A stretch of 14,634 nt of DNA from Candidatus Aminicenantota bacterium. GTDB lineage: Bacteria; Acidobacteriota; Aminicenantia; Aminicenantales; UBA8522. The stretch is from contig DQHV01000290.1 in assembly GCA_003524335.1 (NCBI GenBank), positions 1 to 14,634 on the forward strand, in the 5' to 3' direction. The translations under genes and the position numbers were made by a program. Under the pieces are notes generated by a model. It was not told the origin of the DNA. It saw only the letters and a program-made list of their open reading frames with translations, and did no database searches. This document shows positions 1 to 6,928 of the stretch, piece by piece. Positions within the stretch are counted from its first letter, which is position 1. Every line of letters starts with the position of its first letter.

Positions 1-2
1 CC

Positions 3-263
3 CCGGGCCGGTCTTTTCAGGAGAAGACCGTTCTCTTCTACATCAGCCATCACGGAGCCTCATTCAACCTGGTCAACCCCATCACGCTGGGTTCCAAGCT
101 CAAGCTGATCATCGACCTCCCCCCCTCGCTATCCGATGACCAGGACCTGAAGCTCGTCATCAATGGAAAAGTGGCGCTCGTCGAGGCCAATCAGTCCCAT
201 CATTCGAGGCAGCGGGTCTCTCTGAGGTTTGAAAACAAGTATTTCATCAAAGCGGACGGATAG
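3..263 (+). CDS. PilZ-like domain protein, 3' part (partial)
   Basis: An open frame runs from the window edge to a TAG at 261-263 and gives about 86 residues; the start lies outside the window. The fragment follows the PilZ beta-barrel pattern: a strand ending YISHHGASF, then GSKLKLIIDLPPSL, a VINGKVALVE strand and a closing QRVSLRFENKYF. The order and spacing match the complete PilZ proteins at 340-819 and 1773-2165. PilZ domains usually bind cyclic di-GMP through an RxxxR motif and a (D/N)xSxxG motif. Here the second motif reads YISHHG, so the Asp/Asn is replaced by Tyr while Ser and Gly remain; the RxxxR region is outside the window. The fold assignment is by pattern only. Effector function cannot be judged from this fragment. 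Confidence 0.7.
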   Translation, partial: PGRSFQEKTVLFYISHHGASFNLVNPITLGSKLKLIIDLPPSLSDDQDLKLVINGKVALVEANQSHHSRQRVSLRFENKYFIKADG

Positions 264-339
264 GGAGACTCTATCTCCCTCCGGTCGCAAGGAGGTCCGG
301 GCAGAGGCCGTCTGGTGCAATAAGGCCTAATCTTTATGG

Positions 340-819
340 ATGACGAGAATGGCAAAAAAATCACCCTGCGATTCATCTCCAAGAGGGATTGTACCGTCGG
401 CGGGCGCTGCGGATAATGAGATTCCGAACATGAATGAAAAGGAAGAGCCCTTCAAACCCTCCATCCATGGCGCGTCCAAAGACGGGAAGAGAGAGCGTGC
501 CTTCGAGCTCTCTCTCCCCGCTTTGGTAACCGGGATGGACGCACTGGAGAATAGATTCCGCGAGAAGACTCTGATCACTTCGATCAGCTCCGAGGAGGCG
601 ACAATCTGGCTGCGCTCTCAGGTACTCGTGGGAGCAAAGCTGGACATCTCGCTGGACATCCCCCAGACCCTCATCCTGGAGAACAGTCTCAAGCTGCAGT
701 TGACCGGGACCGTCCTACTGGCCCAGGCAGAATCCCAGCGAAACGGTAAAAAACAGCTGGTCTCGCTGCGCCTGGACAAGAAGTTTAAGCTGCTCCCCAT
801 CCCTCCGAGCATCAACTAG
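340..819 (+). CDS. PilZ-like domain protein with degenerate c-di-GMP motifs
   Basis: The frame encodes 159 residues. Roughly the first 45 (Ser/Pro/Lys/Glu rich) look unstructured and residues 50-155 follow the PilZ layout: ERAFELSLPALV, LITSISSEEATIWL, GAKLDISLDIPQTL, a LQLTGTVLLAQ strand and KQLVSLRLDKKFKLL. Compared with the intact PilZ at 1773-2165, the RxxxR position reads ERAFE and the NxSxxG position reads SISSEE, so most ligand-binding residues are gone; c-di-GMP binding is unlikely. The start is uncertain. An in-frame TAA at 328-330 limits it, and ATGs at 340, 349 and 430 are all poorly supported by Shine-Dalgarno sequence; 340 gives the longest product. It follows the partial PilZ-like gene after 76 bp and precedes a separate promoter. 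Possible roles are a protein-interaction domain or a c-di-GMP-blind paralogue. Confidence 0.65.
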   Translation: MTRMAKKSPCDSSPRGIVPSAGAADNEIPNMNEKEEPFKPSIHGASKDGKRERAFELSLPALVTGMDALENRFREKTLITSISSEEATIWLRSQVLVGAKLDISLDIPQTLILENSLKLQLTGTVLLAQAESQRNGKKQLVSLRLDKKFKLLPIPPSIN

Positions 820-958
820 TCTTCCAAAGTGGGTCGGATGCCTCAATCCTCTACTTAAACTTAGTCCATTCCACCTAGACCTCCTGGGTTTAGCAGGCTC
901 TCCATCTCATTCCGCGAAGAAGCCATCTCCATTCAGGCAACAGGCCAGGGAGAGTGCC

Positions 959-992
959 TTGACTTGACAAGGCGGGGGGGATTTAATAGAAT
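959..992 (+). promoter_or_regulatory. Sigma70-type promoter for the regulator-PilZ-coaE operon
   Basis: A perfect TTGACA lies at 964-969 and TAGAAT at 987-992, with a 17 bp spacer. A second, overlapping TTGACT sits at 959-964. This is the only strong promoter-like match in the 242 bp non-coding stretch at 820-1061 and it points toward the regulator start at 1062. Transcription would begin near 999-1000, giving a leader of about 60 nt. A short inverted repeat (AGGCA at 935-939, TGCCT at 955-959) sits just upstream of the -35 box and could be an operator, but it is too short to call. Confidence 0.65.
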
Positions 993-1061
993 TTCGCCGG
1001 GCCAAGAGTTGAAACAGACCTTCACGCTTTGGGGCTAAGAAACACAGAGAGTGAGTGAACT

Positions 1062-1748
1062 ATGAACAAAAAGATCATGATGGCGGAAGAGAAGAAACTC
1101 AAGATCCTTATTTTCTGTCCATCCGAGATCATCCTTTCGGGAATCCTGAAGGCCATGGAAGCCGATGCCGGAATCGATATCGCCAACGTGGAAAAGAACA
1201 CGATCGAGAGCTTCATGGAGTCGATCAAGAAGCTGCGGCCTCAGGTCATCCTCTTTGCCAACACCGAGCCCTTGCCCAACATGCGGGAAATTTGCAAGGC
1301 CATCAAGGAGATCTCCAAGCTTCAGAGCAAGTCGCAGCTCCTGATCCTGGGAAGCATTCCTTCGCACGAGGAGATTGTCGGCCTTATTAACGCCGGAGCC
1401 AGGGGGTACTTCGACCTCACCGACCCCGCCGGCCAGCTCTCGGAAGCGATCCGGGTCATCCACAAAGGGGAGATCTGGCTGCCTCGAGATAAGATGAGCA
1501 GCATCATGGACCGCATCATCTCCGTGGTCGGCCGGGACCTCAAGGAAAAGACCCTCGACCAGCTCACTCCCACCGAGTTCCAGGTCCTCCGTCTCATCGG
1601 CCAGGGCAAGAGCAACGACGAAATCGCCGAAACCCTGTTCATCAGCAAGAACACGGTCCGGTCCCATATCAAGAGCATCTACGCCAAGCTGGATACGCAC
1701 AGCCGCCTCCAGCTGGCCTTGTACGCCATCAATTCGGCGCTGTTTTAA
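1062..1748 (+). CDS. NarL/LuxR-type response regulator with atypical (non-phosphorylatable) receiver
   Basis: The 228-residue product has the two-domain NarL/FixJ layout. A receiver-like alpha/beta domain covers about residues 13-150 and a LuxR/GerE helix-turn-helix covers 166-222 (LTPTEFQVLRLIGQGKSNDE, then FISKNTVRSHIKSIYAKL). The DNA-binding half is canonical. The receiver is not: the acidic pair usually found after the first strand is Cys19-Pro20, the phospho-acceptor Asp position in LFANTEPLP is Ala66, and the conserved Lys position in ARGYFDLTDP is Leu119. The protein therefore should not be controlled by ordinary His-Asp phosphotransfer. It may be constitutive, ligand-gated or controlled by protein contact. 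It starts 62 nt after the -10 box behind a weak purine-rich GAGAGTGAGTG site; ATGs at 1077 and 1080 are less likely starts. No sensor kinase gene is nearby. A PilZ gene follows after 24 bp. Confidence 0.9.
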   Translation: MNKKIMMAEEKKLKILIFCPSEIILSGILKAMEADAGIDIANVEKNTIESFMESIKKLRPQVILFANTEPLPNMREICKAIKEISKLQSKSQLLILGSIPSHEEIVGLINAGARGYFDLTDPAGQLSEAIRVIHKGEIWLPRDKMSSIMDRIISVVGRDLKEKTLDQLTPTEFQVLRLIGQGKSNDEIAETLFISKNTVRSHIKSIYAKLDTHSRLQLALYAINSALF

Positions 1749-1772
1749 TCCGGGTGACAAGCAGAGGTTGAG

Positions 1773-2165
1773 ATGAAAAAACCAGCCAAACCTAAAAAGG
1801 AAGAGGCCATTCCTTCCCTCAAGGCCAACCGCCGTCGTGAGTGGCGCCTGGACCTGCCCCTCTCGACAATGATCGAAGGCCGGCTCCCCCACGGCGAGAA
1901 ATTTACCGAGACGACCACCCTCCACAACATCAGCTCCACGGGAGCCTATTTCTGCCTCGATTCGGGACTCATCGTCGGATCCAGGCTCAACCTTATGATC
2001 GACCTCCCCAAGAATCTTACCGGAGGAAAGAAAATCAAGCTCAACCTGGGCGGGATTACCGTCCGTCTCGAGGAACCGGACATGAAAGGCAAGCGGCAGG
2101 GCGTTGCCATCCGGTTCAGCAAGGATTTCAAGTTCGTCGAGGGCGCCAAAAAGAAGGCGAAATAG
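1773..2165 (+). CDS. PilZ domain protein, c-di-GMP-binding motifs intact
   Basis: The 130-residue protein is essentially a single PilZ domain with a Lys-rich N-terminal tail (residues 1-20) and a Lys-rich C-terminus. The first c-di-GMP motif, RxxxR, is R21-R25 in RRREWRLDLP. The second, (D/N)xSxxG, is N52-S54-G57 in NISSTG. The barrel continues with GSRLNLMIDLPKNL, a GITVRLEEP strand and QGVAIRFSKDFKFV. Both motifs are complete, so binding of cyclic di-GMP is expected from the family. With no attached output domain it probably acts by contacting a partner; the co-transcribed regulator just upstream is one candidate, by inference only. A GCAGAGG Shine-Dalgarno-like site (about 1760-1766) supports the ATG at 1773. 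The coaE start follows within 7-13 bp, indicating one operon. Confidence 0.88.
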   Translation: MKKPAKPKKEEAIPSLKANRRREWRLDLPLSTMIEGRLPHGEKFTETTTLHNISSTGAYFCLDSGLIVGSRLNLMIDLPKNLTGGKKIKLNLGGITVRLEEPDMKGKRQGVAIRFSKDFKFVEGAKKKAK

Positions 2166-2178
2166 CATCCGCGTGCCC

Positions 2179-2856
2179 ATGCTGACCGTGGCGCTGACCG
2201 GGGGGATCGCCACCGGAAAATCCGTCGTCGCCAAGGTATTGGCCGATCACTGCTGCTATATCCACTCGGCCGACCGGGTGGCTCATAACCTGATCAAGCC
2301 GGGGCGGCCGGGCTGGAGCCGGATCGTCGCCCATTTTGGAGCGCAAATCCTGAACCCCGACCGGACAGTCAACCGGCCGCTCTTGGGAAAAATCATCTTT
2401 TCATCCGAAGCAGAAAGACAGTACCTGAACCGGGTTTTGCATCCTCTCGTCCTGGAGAAAAAAAAGCAGGCCGTCCGGAAACTGGAGCGCCTGGGAACTC
2501 ATAAGGTTTTCATCTCCGAGGCGGCCCTGACCGTCGAGTCGGGGTTCGCCCCCTTTTTCGACAAGGTCGTGGTCGTCCATTGTCCCGAGAACATCCAGGT
2601 CGAACGGTTGATGGAGAGGGACCAGATCACTCGGCGCGAAGCCTGGAAAAAAATCCGCAGCCAGTTGAGATCAGCGGATAAGATCAGACATGCGGACTAC
2701 CTAATCGACACCTCCGGAACCCCTGCCGAGACGGCGGCCCAGGCCGAACGGCTATACCGCAGTCTCCTGGCGGATTTCCGGAAGAAGCGGGCACGGGAAA
2801 AGAAAGGCCGGCCTAGCGGTTGGTTGCGAGCGCAGCGGCCAAGAGCGGTATCATGA
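2179..2856 (+). CDS. coaE: Dephospho-CoA kinase
   Basis: This enzyme catalyses the last step of coenzyme A synthesis, ATP-dependent phosphorylation of the 3'-hydroxyl of dephospho-CoA in the cytoplasm. The product is 225 residues from the ATG at 2179. A P-loop GGIATGKS is at residues 8-15, the conserved acidic residue after strand 2 is in SADRVAH (Asp32), and the lid region follows VVVVHCPENIQVERLMERD and IRSQLRSADKIRHADYLID, as in CoaE proteins. The family's usual LLFE stretch reads AALTVESG here. A GTG six bases earlier (2173) in the same frame is an equally possible start; AAGAAGG at 2151-2157 could serve either. The last 25 residues are a basic tail beyond the usual domain end, and their DNA is also the C-terminal coding DNA of the opposite-strand gene (2813-2856 shared). 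Confidence 0.93.
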   Translation: MLTVALTGGIATGKSVVAKVLADHCCYIHSADRVAHNLIKPGRPGWSRIVAHFGAQILNPDRTVNRPLLGKIIFSSEAERQYLNRVLHPLVLEKKKQAVRKLERLGTHKVFISEAALTVESGFAPFFDKVVVVHCPENIQVERLMERDQITRREAWKKIRSQLRSADKIRHADYLIDTSGTPAETAAQAERLYRSLLADFRKKRAREKKGRPSGWLRAQRPRAVS

Positions 2857-3778
2857 TCTCGTGGTGTCCGATGAAATAGAACCCCCTTCCCTTTTTTCCC
2901 ACGGCCCGACAGACGACATTTTGCTGCGGACGGTAGTGCTGAAGAAAATCGAAAACGGCCGTGGAAAAGCGTTCCAGACGCGCTCCCCTGTTCCGGACGT
3001 AGCTCAGGGCTTTCAGGAAGACCTCGGGCAGGATAACAGCCGACCCGACATTGATGTAGACCCCGCCGCCTTCGAGTCCCTCCAGGAGTGAACAAAAAAG
3101 GAAAAAATCGGCCAGCGAGGCTCTGCCCAGGGCCTCACCGCTGGACCGGGGATGGAAGTGGATCGTATCTGTCCCGATGGCCACGTGAACGCTGACTGGG
3201 ATCCCGAGCTTGTGGGCTGATGCCAGGAGGCTGAGGTCCTTGAAGGGAAGCCCGGACCCGGCGATCATCTTTCCGACAGCTGCGCCCAGCCCGCATCCCT
3301 GTTTGGCTCCGCTCCGGATCGCCGCGTTCAACATCTCCCCCGTTTCCCGGGCCATCCCAAACTCGCCGGTCCTAATTTGGATGGCGACATCCTCGGATGT
3401 CCGGCCGCAGAAGGCGATCTCGAAATCGTGGATGATGCCGGCGCCGTTCAGGGCGAGTCCGCTGACCCAGCCATCGTTCAGCAGACGGATAAGGACGGGA
3501 TTCAACCCCACTTTAATGACGTGGGCGCCCAAGCCAAAAAGTATGGCCTTCTTCCTCGACCGGGCATTCCGAAGAAGGCCGAGAAAATCCTTGAAATCCT
3601 TTCCCGCCAGGATGTCCGGAAGGCTGTCGATGAAACCGGCCAGACCGCTTTCCGGCTGGAAGGGCTTGGCAAAATCGCCGATACCCACCTTGCTTTGACG
3701 GGAGAGAAGGGAGTAAGTCCGCAAGCCTGATGAAGGGGGTGGGGCCGGGCGCGGCCGGGGGGACCGGGTTTTCGGCAC
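2813..3778 (-). CDS. Conserved uncharacterised protein, deoxyhypusine-synthase-like
   Basis: The 321-residue product has well-conserved-looking blocks: GLGAHVIKVGLNPVLIRLL (83-101), LALNGAGIIHDFEIAF (108-123), GRTSEDVA (125-132), FGMARETGEMLNAAI (140-154), HVAIGTDTIHFHP (198-210) and GGVYINVGSAVILPEVFLKAL (238-258). The glycine-rich loops and the NGAG..HDFE block suggest a Rossmann-like NAD-binding fold like that of the deoxyhypusine synthase group. I recall this as a conserved bacterial family of unknown function; the resemblance is from memory and unverified. It is unlikely to make deoxyhypusine itself, since no target protein is evident. The GTG start at 3776-3778 lies 7 bp after the HU gene and lacks a clear Shine-Dalgarno site. 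The first 20 residues are Pro/Arg rich and may not be translated; a TTG near residue 19 is an alternative start. The 3' end overlaps coaE tail to tail by 44 bp. Confidence 0.75.
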   Translation of the reverse strand: MPKTRSPRPRPAPPPSSGLRTYSLLSRQSKVGIGDFAKPFQPESGLAGFIDSLPDILAGKDFKDFLGLLRNARSRKKAILFGLGAHVIKVGLNPVLIRLLNDGWVSGLALNGAGIIHDFEIAFCGRTSEDVAIQIRTGEFGMARETGEMLNAAIRSGAKQGCGLGAAVGKMIAGSGLPFKDLSLLASAHKLGIPVSVHVAIGTDTIHFHPRSSGEALGRASLADFFLFCSLLEGLEGGGVYINVGSAVILPEVFLKALSYVRNRGARLERFSTAVFDFLQHYRPQQNVVCRAVGKKGRGFYFIGHHEIMIPLLAAALATNR

Positions 3779-3785
3779 CGCCCGT

Positions 3786-4064
3786 CTATTTCCTGACCAG
3801 TGTGTTTTTCAATTCCTGGCCGGAGCGGAATTTGATCCGCTTTCCTTTCTCTATCTTGATCTGCTTTTTTCGCCGGATGTCTCGTCCAAACCCGGTTTTC
3901 TTGTCGACCACCCGGAAACTTCCAAACCCCCGGATCTCGACCTTCTGATTCTTCTCCAGCGCCGCCTTCAAGGATTTCAGGATCGACTCAACGATGAGCA
4001 GCGATTTAGCCCTGTTGAACTCCGAGTTCTTCTCGATGGCAAGGGCGATGTCGTTCTTGATCAT
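3786..4064 (-). CDS. HU/IHF-family DNA-binding protein
   Basis: HU-type proteins form small dimers that bend and compact DNA. The 92-residue length fits the family. The helical dimer body is residues 1-45, followed by the signature VEIRGFGSFRVV (42-53), the beta-arm region (about 54-75) and the closing IKFRSGQELKNTL. The canonical arm-tip sequence GRNPxTGExI reads GRDIRRKKQI (60-69), so the proline that intercalates into DNA is replaced by Ile63 and the tip is unusually basic. This suggests altered bending or specificity. The start is well supported by AAGGAG (plus-strand CTCCTT at 4071-4076) six bases upstream. A minus-strand promoter lies at about 4099-4128. The gene is the first of a likely two-gene unit with the deoxyhypusine-synthase-like gene. 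Orthology to HU rather than one of the IHF subunits cannot be settled here. Confidence 0.92.
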   Translation of the reverse strand: MIKNDIALAIEKNSEFNRAKSLLIVESILKSLKAALEKNQKVEIRGFGSFRVVDKKTGFGRDIRRKKQIKIEKGKRIKFRSGQELKNTLVRK

Positions 4065-4097
4065 CTGAATCTCCTTCGGTCCGGACGGACGATAACT

Positions 4098-4128
4098 TAT
4101 AATTAATGGATCAACCCCAAAATGTCAA
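4098..4128 (-). promoter_or_regulatory. Promoter for the HU gene (minus strand)
   Basis: Read on the minus strand, a perfect TTGACA occupies 4128-4123 and is followed by an AT-rich TAATTATAAG block. The best -10 match is AATTAT at 4104-4099 with an 18 bp spacer; TAATTA at 4105-4100 with 17 bp is an alternative. The leader to the HU start would be about 25-30 nt and carries the AAGGAG site. Confidence 0.5.
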
Positions 4129-4137
4129 GACGCATTG

Positions 4138-4166
4138 TTGACTTGATTTCATCGAGTACCTATAAT
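4138..4166 (+). promoter_or_regulatory. Strong sigma70-type promoter for the nfeD operon
   Basis: TTGACT lies at 4138-4143 and a perfect TATAAT at 4161-4166, with an exact 17 bp spacer. The expected transcription start is about 4173-4174, only 2-3 bases before the preferred nfeD start codon at 4176, so the transcript would be nearly leaderless. The -35 box is 9 bp from the divergent HU -35 box, so the two promoters are back to back. Confidence 0.7.
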
Positions 4167-4175
4167 GAAATCAAT

Positions 4176-5453
4176 ATGAAACGAGCGCTTCGCCTGGCCG
4201 CGTTTGTCCTCCTCCTCGCGCTCCCCGGCGCGGCCTCGATCTACAGGATTACGGTCGATGCTCCCGTGCATCCCATCTCCTCCGAGTACATCATGCGTTC
4301 GATCGAGAAAGCCGAAAGAGAAGGGGCCAGCCTGCTGATCATCGTCCTGAACACACCCGGTGGGCTCGACTCGGCCATGCGCGAGATCATCGCCAAGATA
4401 CTGGCCTCGCCCGTCCCGGTCATGACCTATGTCGGTCCGGGCGGCGCTCGGGCGGCATCGGCCGGATTCTTCATCGGGATCGCCTCCGACCTTTTTGTCA
4501 TGGCGCCGGGGACGAATACAGGGGCCGCCCATCCGGTGGGAATCTCGATCACCGGACAGGCCATGGACAAAACCATGGAAGAGAAGGTCACTCACGACGC
4601 GGCCTCCTACATCAAGACCCTGGCAGAAAAGCGCGGCCGCAATGTCCAGGCAGCCGAAGATGCGGTTCGCAAGAGCCTGTCTTATACCGAAAAGGAGGCC
4701 CTGGAGAAAGGCCTGATCGACCTTGTGGCCGGCAGCGAGCAGGAGATCATCGACCACTTCGACCGTCATATATTGAAGAGGTTCGACGGAGAAGCGGTTG
4801 AGCTCCGGCTCAGGGGTGAACCGGTCGTCGACATCCCGATGACCGCTCGGCAGAAATTCCTGCTCACCATCTCCAACCCCAACTTGGCCTACATCCTTCT
4901 GATGCTCGGCCTCCTCGGGCTGTATTTTGAATTCGCCCACCCGGGAGCCATCCTTCCCGGGGTGCTCGGGGCGATCAGTCTTCTCCTGGCCATATTCTCT
5001 TTCCAGATCCTACCCATCAACTATGTGGCGCTGCTCCTGATCCTTCTCGCCATCGGGCTGTTCATCCTCGAGGTCAAGGTTCAGAGTTTTGGAATACTCG
5101 GCGCAGGAGGAATTATCGCCATGGTCATCGGTTCCGTCATGCTCGTCAATTCCCCGATCCCCGAGCTCCAACCGAGCCTGAAGATCATCATCCCTCTGGC
5201 CGTCGGCCTTTCCCTGATTTTTTTATTCCTTATGTTTCTGGTGTTCCGGGCTCATTCCAGAAAAGCCTTTACAGGGAAGGAAGGGCTGGTCGGGGAGATC
5301 GGAACCGCCCAAACCGACCTCAGCCCCGAGGGCAAAGTTTTCGTCCACGGCGAGCTCTGGAATGCCGAGGCCGGAGAACCCATCGCCAAAGGGAGCAAGG
5401 TGAGGGTGGTCCGGGTCCTGGATACTCTCAAGATCCGGGTTGACAAGGTGTGA
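4176..5453 (+). CDS. NfeD-family membrane-bound serine protease (NfeD1b type)
   Basis: The 425-residue product begins with a signal peptide (residues 1-21, a basic start then [12 protein letters not shown]). A ClpP/SppA-like protease domain (about 22-215) follows, then four to five membrane segments (about 232-252, 257-277, 282-300, 307-325 and 337-358) and a C-terminal OB-fold NfeD domain (365-425). By comparison with the archaeal homologue PH1510, the nucleophile is Ser95 in ARAASAGFF and the general base Lys137 in EEKVTHDA; both are present, as is the oxyanion-type NTPGG block. Such proteases cleave membrane-protein segments and are encoded next to a slipin partner, as here. An upstream in-frame ATG at 4122 would put the -35 and -10 boxes inside the gene and add residues before the signal peptide, so 4176 is preferred. 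No Shine-Dalgarno site is present. Confidence 0.9.
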   Translation: MKRALRLAAFVLLLALPGAASIYRITVDAPVHPISSEYIMRSIEKAEREGASLLIIVLNTPGGLDSAMREIIAKILASPVPVMTYVGPGGARAASAGFFIGIASDLFVMAPGTNTGAAHPVGISITGQAMDKTMEEKVTHDAASYIKTLAEKRGRNVQAAEDAVRKSLSYTEKEALEKGLIDLVAGSEQEIIDHFDRHILKRFDGEAVELRLRGEPVVDIPMTARQKFLLTISNPNLAYILLMLGLLGLYFEFAHPGAILPGVLGAISLLLAIFSFQILPINYVALLLILLAIGLFILEVKVQSFGILGAGGIIAMVIGSVMLVNSPIPELQPSLKIIIPLAVGLSLIFLFLMFLVFRAHSRKAFTGKEGLVGEIGTAQTDLSPEGKVFVHGELWNAEAGEPIAKGSKVRVVRVLDTLKIRVDKV

Positions 5454-5508
5454 ACTCAGACCTGACCGGCTCTCACTCGGCGCCGGCAGGTCGGGTTTGA
5501 TAGAGAAC

Positions 5509-5515
5509 AAGGAGG
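5509..5515 (+). promoter_or_regulatory. Strong ribosome binding site that fixes the slipin start
   Basis: AAGGAGG lies five bases before the ATG at 5521. It rules out the longer in-frame start at 5440, which would overlap nfeD and add 27 residues ahead of the membrane anchor. Confidence 0.8.
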
Positions 5516-5520
5516 TTCCC

Positions 5521-6285
5521 ATGATTTCTGTCCCGATCATCATCGTCGGCATCGTCGTTCTGTATCTTCTGAATTGCATCAAGGTCCTCCGTGAATACGA
5601 GCGCGGGGTCATCTTCCGCCTGGGGCGCGTCCTCCCTCAACCCAAAGGGCCTGGCTTGATCTTTGTTTTCGCCCCGATCGACCGGATGCTCCGCGTGAGC
5701 CTGAGGCTGGTCACCCTGGACATCCCTCCCCAGGACGTCATCACCAAGGATAACGTATCGGTAAAGGTCAACGCCGTCGTCTACTTCCGCGTCATGGAAC
5801 CCCTCAAGGCGATCATCGAGGTCCAGGACTATCTCTATGCCACATCCCAGCTTTCTCAGACCACACTGCGCAGCGTGCTGGGCGAGGTTGAGCTCGACGA
5901 CCTCCTCTCCAAACGGGAGAAACTGAACGCCCATCTCCAGGAAATCCTGGACAAGCACACCGACCCCTGGGGGATCAAGGTCCAGCTCGTGGAAACGAAA
6001 CATGTGGACCTGCCTGAAGTGATGGTCCGGGCGATCGCCAAACAGGCGGAAGCAGAACGAGAGCGCCGGGCCAAAGTCATCCATGCCGATGGCGAGTTCC
6101 AGGCGGCCGGCAAGCTGACAGAAGCGGCTGACATCATCTCCCGGAATCCCCAGACCCTGCAGTTGCGTTTCCTGCAGACCCTGACCGAGATCGCCACGGA
6201 AAAGAATTCGACCATCATCTTTCCTCTCCCCCTGGAGTTACTGCGGTCGTTTTCTTTGGAAAAGCCGAGGGCGGATAAATCGTGA
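5521..6285 (+). CDS. Slipin, stomatin-like SPFH/Band 7 membrane protein
   Basis: The 254-residue protein has an N-terminal hydrophobic hairpin or anchor (residues 2-20), the SPFH domain (about 25-180) and an Ala/Glu/Arg-rich helical stretch ([20 protein letters not shown]). Slipin hallmarks include [45 protein letters not shown] and the C-terminal [15 protein letters not shown] block. Slipins oligomerise on membranes and are thought to organise a microdomain in which the partner NfeD protease works; in the archaeal pair the slipin C-terminus is a substrate of the protease. The gene follows nfeD by 67 bp and has its own strong Shine-Dalgarno site, consistent with high expression from the nfeD promoter. 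The stop overlaps the next start in a TGATG arrangement. Confidence 0.93.
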   Translation: MISVPIIIVGIVVLYLLNCIKVLREYERGVIFRLGRVLPQPKGPGLIFVFAPIDRMLRVSLRLVTLDIPPQDVITKDNVSVKVNAVVYFRVMEPLKAIIEVQDYLYATSQLSQTTLRSVLGEVELDDLLSKREKLNAHLQEILDKHTDPWGIKVQLVETKHVDLPEVMVRAIAKQAEAERERRAKVIHADGEFQAAGKLTEAADIISRNPQTLQLRFLQTLTEIATEKNSTIIFPLPLELLRSFSLEKPRADKS

Positions 6286-6914
6286 TGAAAAACCGAGAGT
6301 TCCGAGAGGTCCAGGTTTCCAGCACCCAGTTGGCGATCATTTTCTTAGGCATCCTGGTCATTGGCATAGTGATCTTTCTCCTGGGTGTTTCGGTCGGTAA
6401 GAAGCATGCTCAGGTGGCCCAGAAAGCCAATGTCATCGCCCCAAAAGAACCCGAGCAGGTCAAGGAAAAAATCGTGTCGCTCCCCAAAGTGAAGCCAGAG
6501 CAGGAGCGGGCCGGCGAGGTAGCTGAAGAACAGGCGCCGGCTCAAGCAGAAGCCGCTCCGGTTAAGACGAGCCTAATCCCCAAGAAACCCGCAGAAAAAC
6601 CCAAAATCGAACCTCAAAAGGCAGCGCCCAAGGCTCAGGTCAAAGTCGAGCAGCAGGCGGCGGTCGATAAGCAAAATCTCTTTTATGTGCAAGTCGGAGC
6701 CCTGGCCGAAAGCCAAGCCGCCCAGGAAACGGCCCAGAAGTTCCGCCAGATGGGCTACCCGGTTGTCGTTTTGGATCCTCAGACGACGGATAAGAAGCCT
6801 GTCTTCCGGGTCAGGCTTGGGGGTTTCCCGACCAGGGAGAAAGCGGAGGAGGCCAGGGCGAAGCTGTCCTCGGCGGCGGGCAAAAAAACCGACTATTTCA
6901 TTGTCCGGGACTGA
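6285..6914 (+). CDS. SPOR-domain cell-envelope protein
   Basis: The product of 209 residues is a bitopic inner-membrane protein: a short cytoplasmic segment (1-13), one membrane helix (about 14-38, LAIIFLGILVIGIVIFLLGV), a long low-complexity Lys/Glu/Pro/Ala/Gln linker (40-130) and a C-terminal SPOR domain (131-207) beginning FYVQVGALAESQAAQETAQK and ending with the FRVRLGGFPTREKAE block. SPOR domains bind denuded peptidoglycan glycan strands at division sites, so a role in division or wall remodelling is likely. The linker would let the domain reach the wall. The ATG at 6285 shares its A with the slipin stop; a GTG at 6282 in the same frame would add one residue. Close coupling with the slipin gene suggests co-translation. 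Confidence 0.9.
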   Translation: MKNREFREVQVSSTQLAIIFLGILVIGIVIFLLGVSVGKKHAQVAQKANVIAPKEPEQVKEKIVSLPKVKPEQERAGEVAEEQAPAQAEAAPVKTSLIPKKPAEKPKIEPQKAAPKAQVKVEQQAAVDKQNLFYVQVGALAESQAAQETAQKFRQMGYPVVVLDPQTTDKKPVFRVRLGGFPTREKAEEARAKLSSAAGKKTDYFIVRD

Positions 6915-6928
6915 CGAGCGCTGCTGTT

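Noticed and set aside
290..296. AGGAGGT Shine-Dalgarno-like sequence between the first two genes
   Set aside because: No start codon with a usable frame follows at normal spacing; the nearby GTG meets a TAA after two codons.
336..416. 26-codon frame starting MDDENGKKITLRF in front of the second PilZ-like gene
   Set aside because: It is short, lacks a Shine-Dalgarno site and overlaps the longer PilZ frame; the protein-like look is not enough to call it.
935..959. Inverted repeat AGGCA/TGCCT ahead of the regulator promoter, as a terminator or operator
   Set aside because: Only five base pairs with a 15-base loop and no T-run.
1035..2234. Long open frame on the minus strand opposite the regulator and PilZ genes
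   Set aside because: Its protein is Asp/Gly/Leu-rich shadow sequence without motifs, and the plus-strand genes are clearly real.
4122..4175. Upstream ATG giving an 18-residue longer NfeD
   Set aside because: It lies before the strong promoter boxes, lacks a Shine-Dalgarno site and would precede a normal signal peptide.
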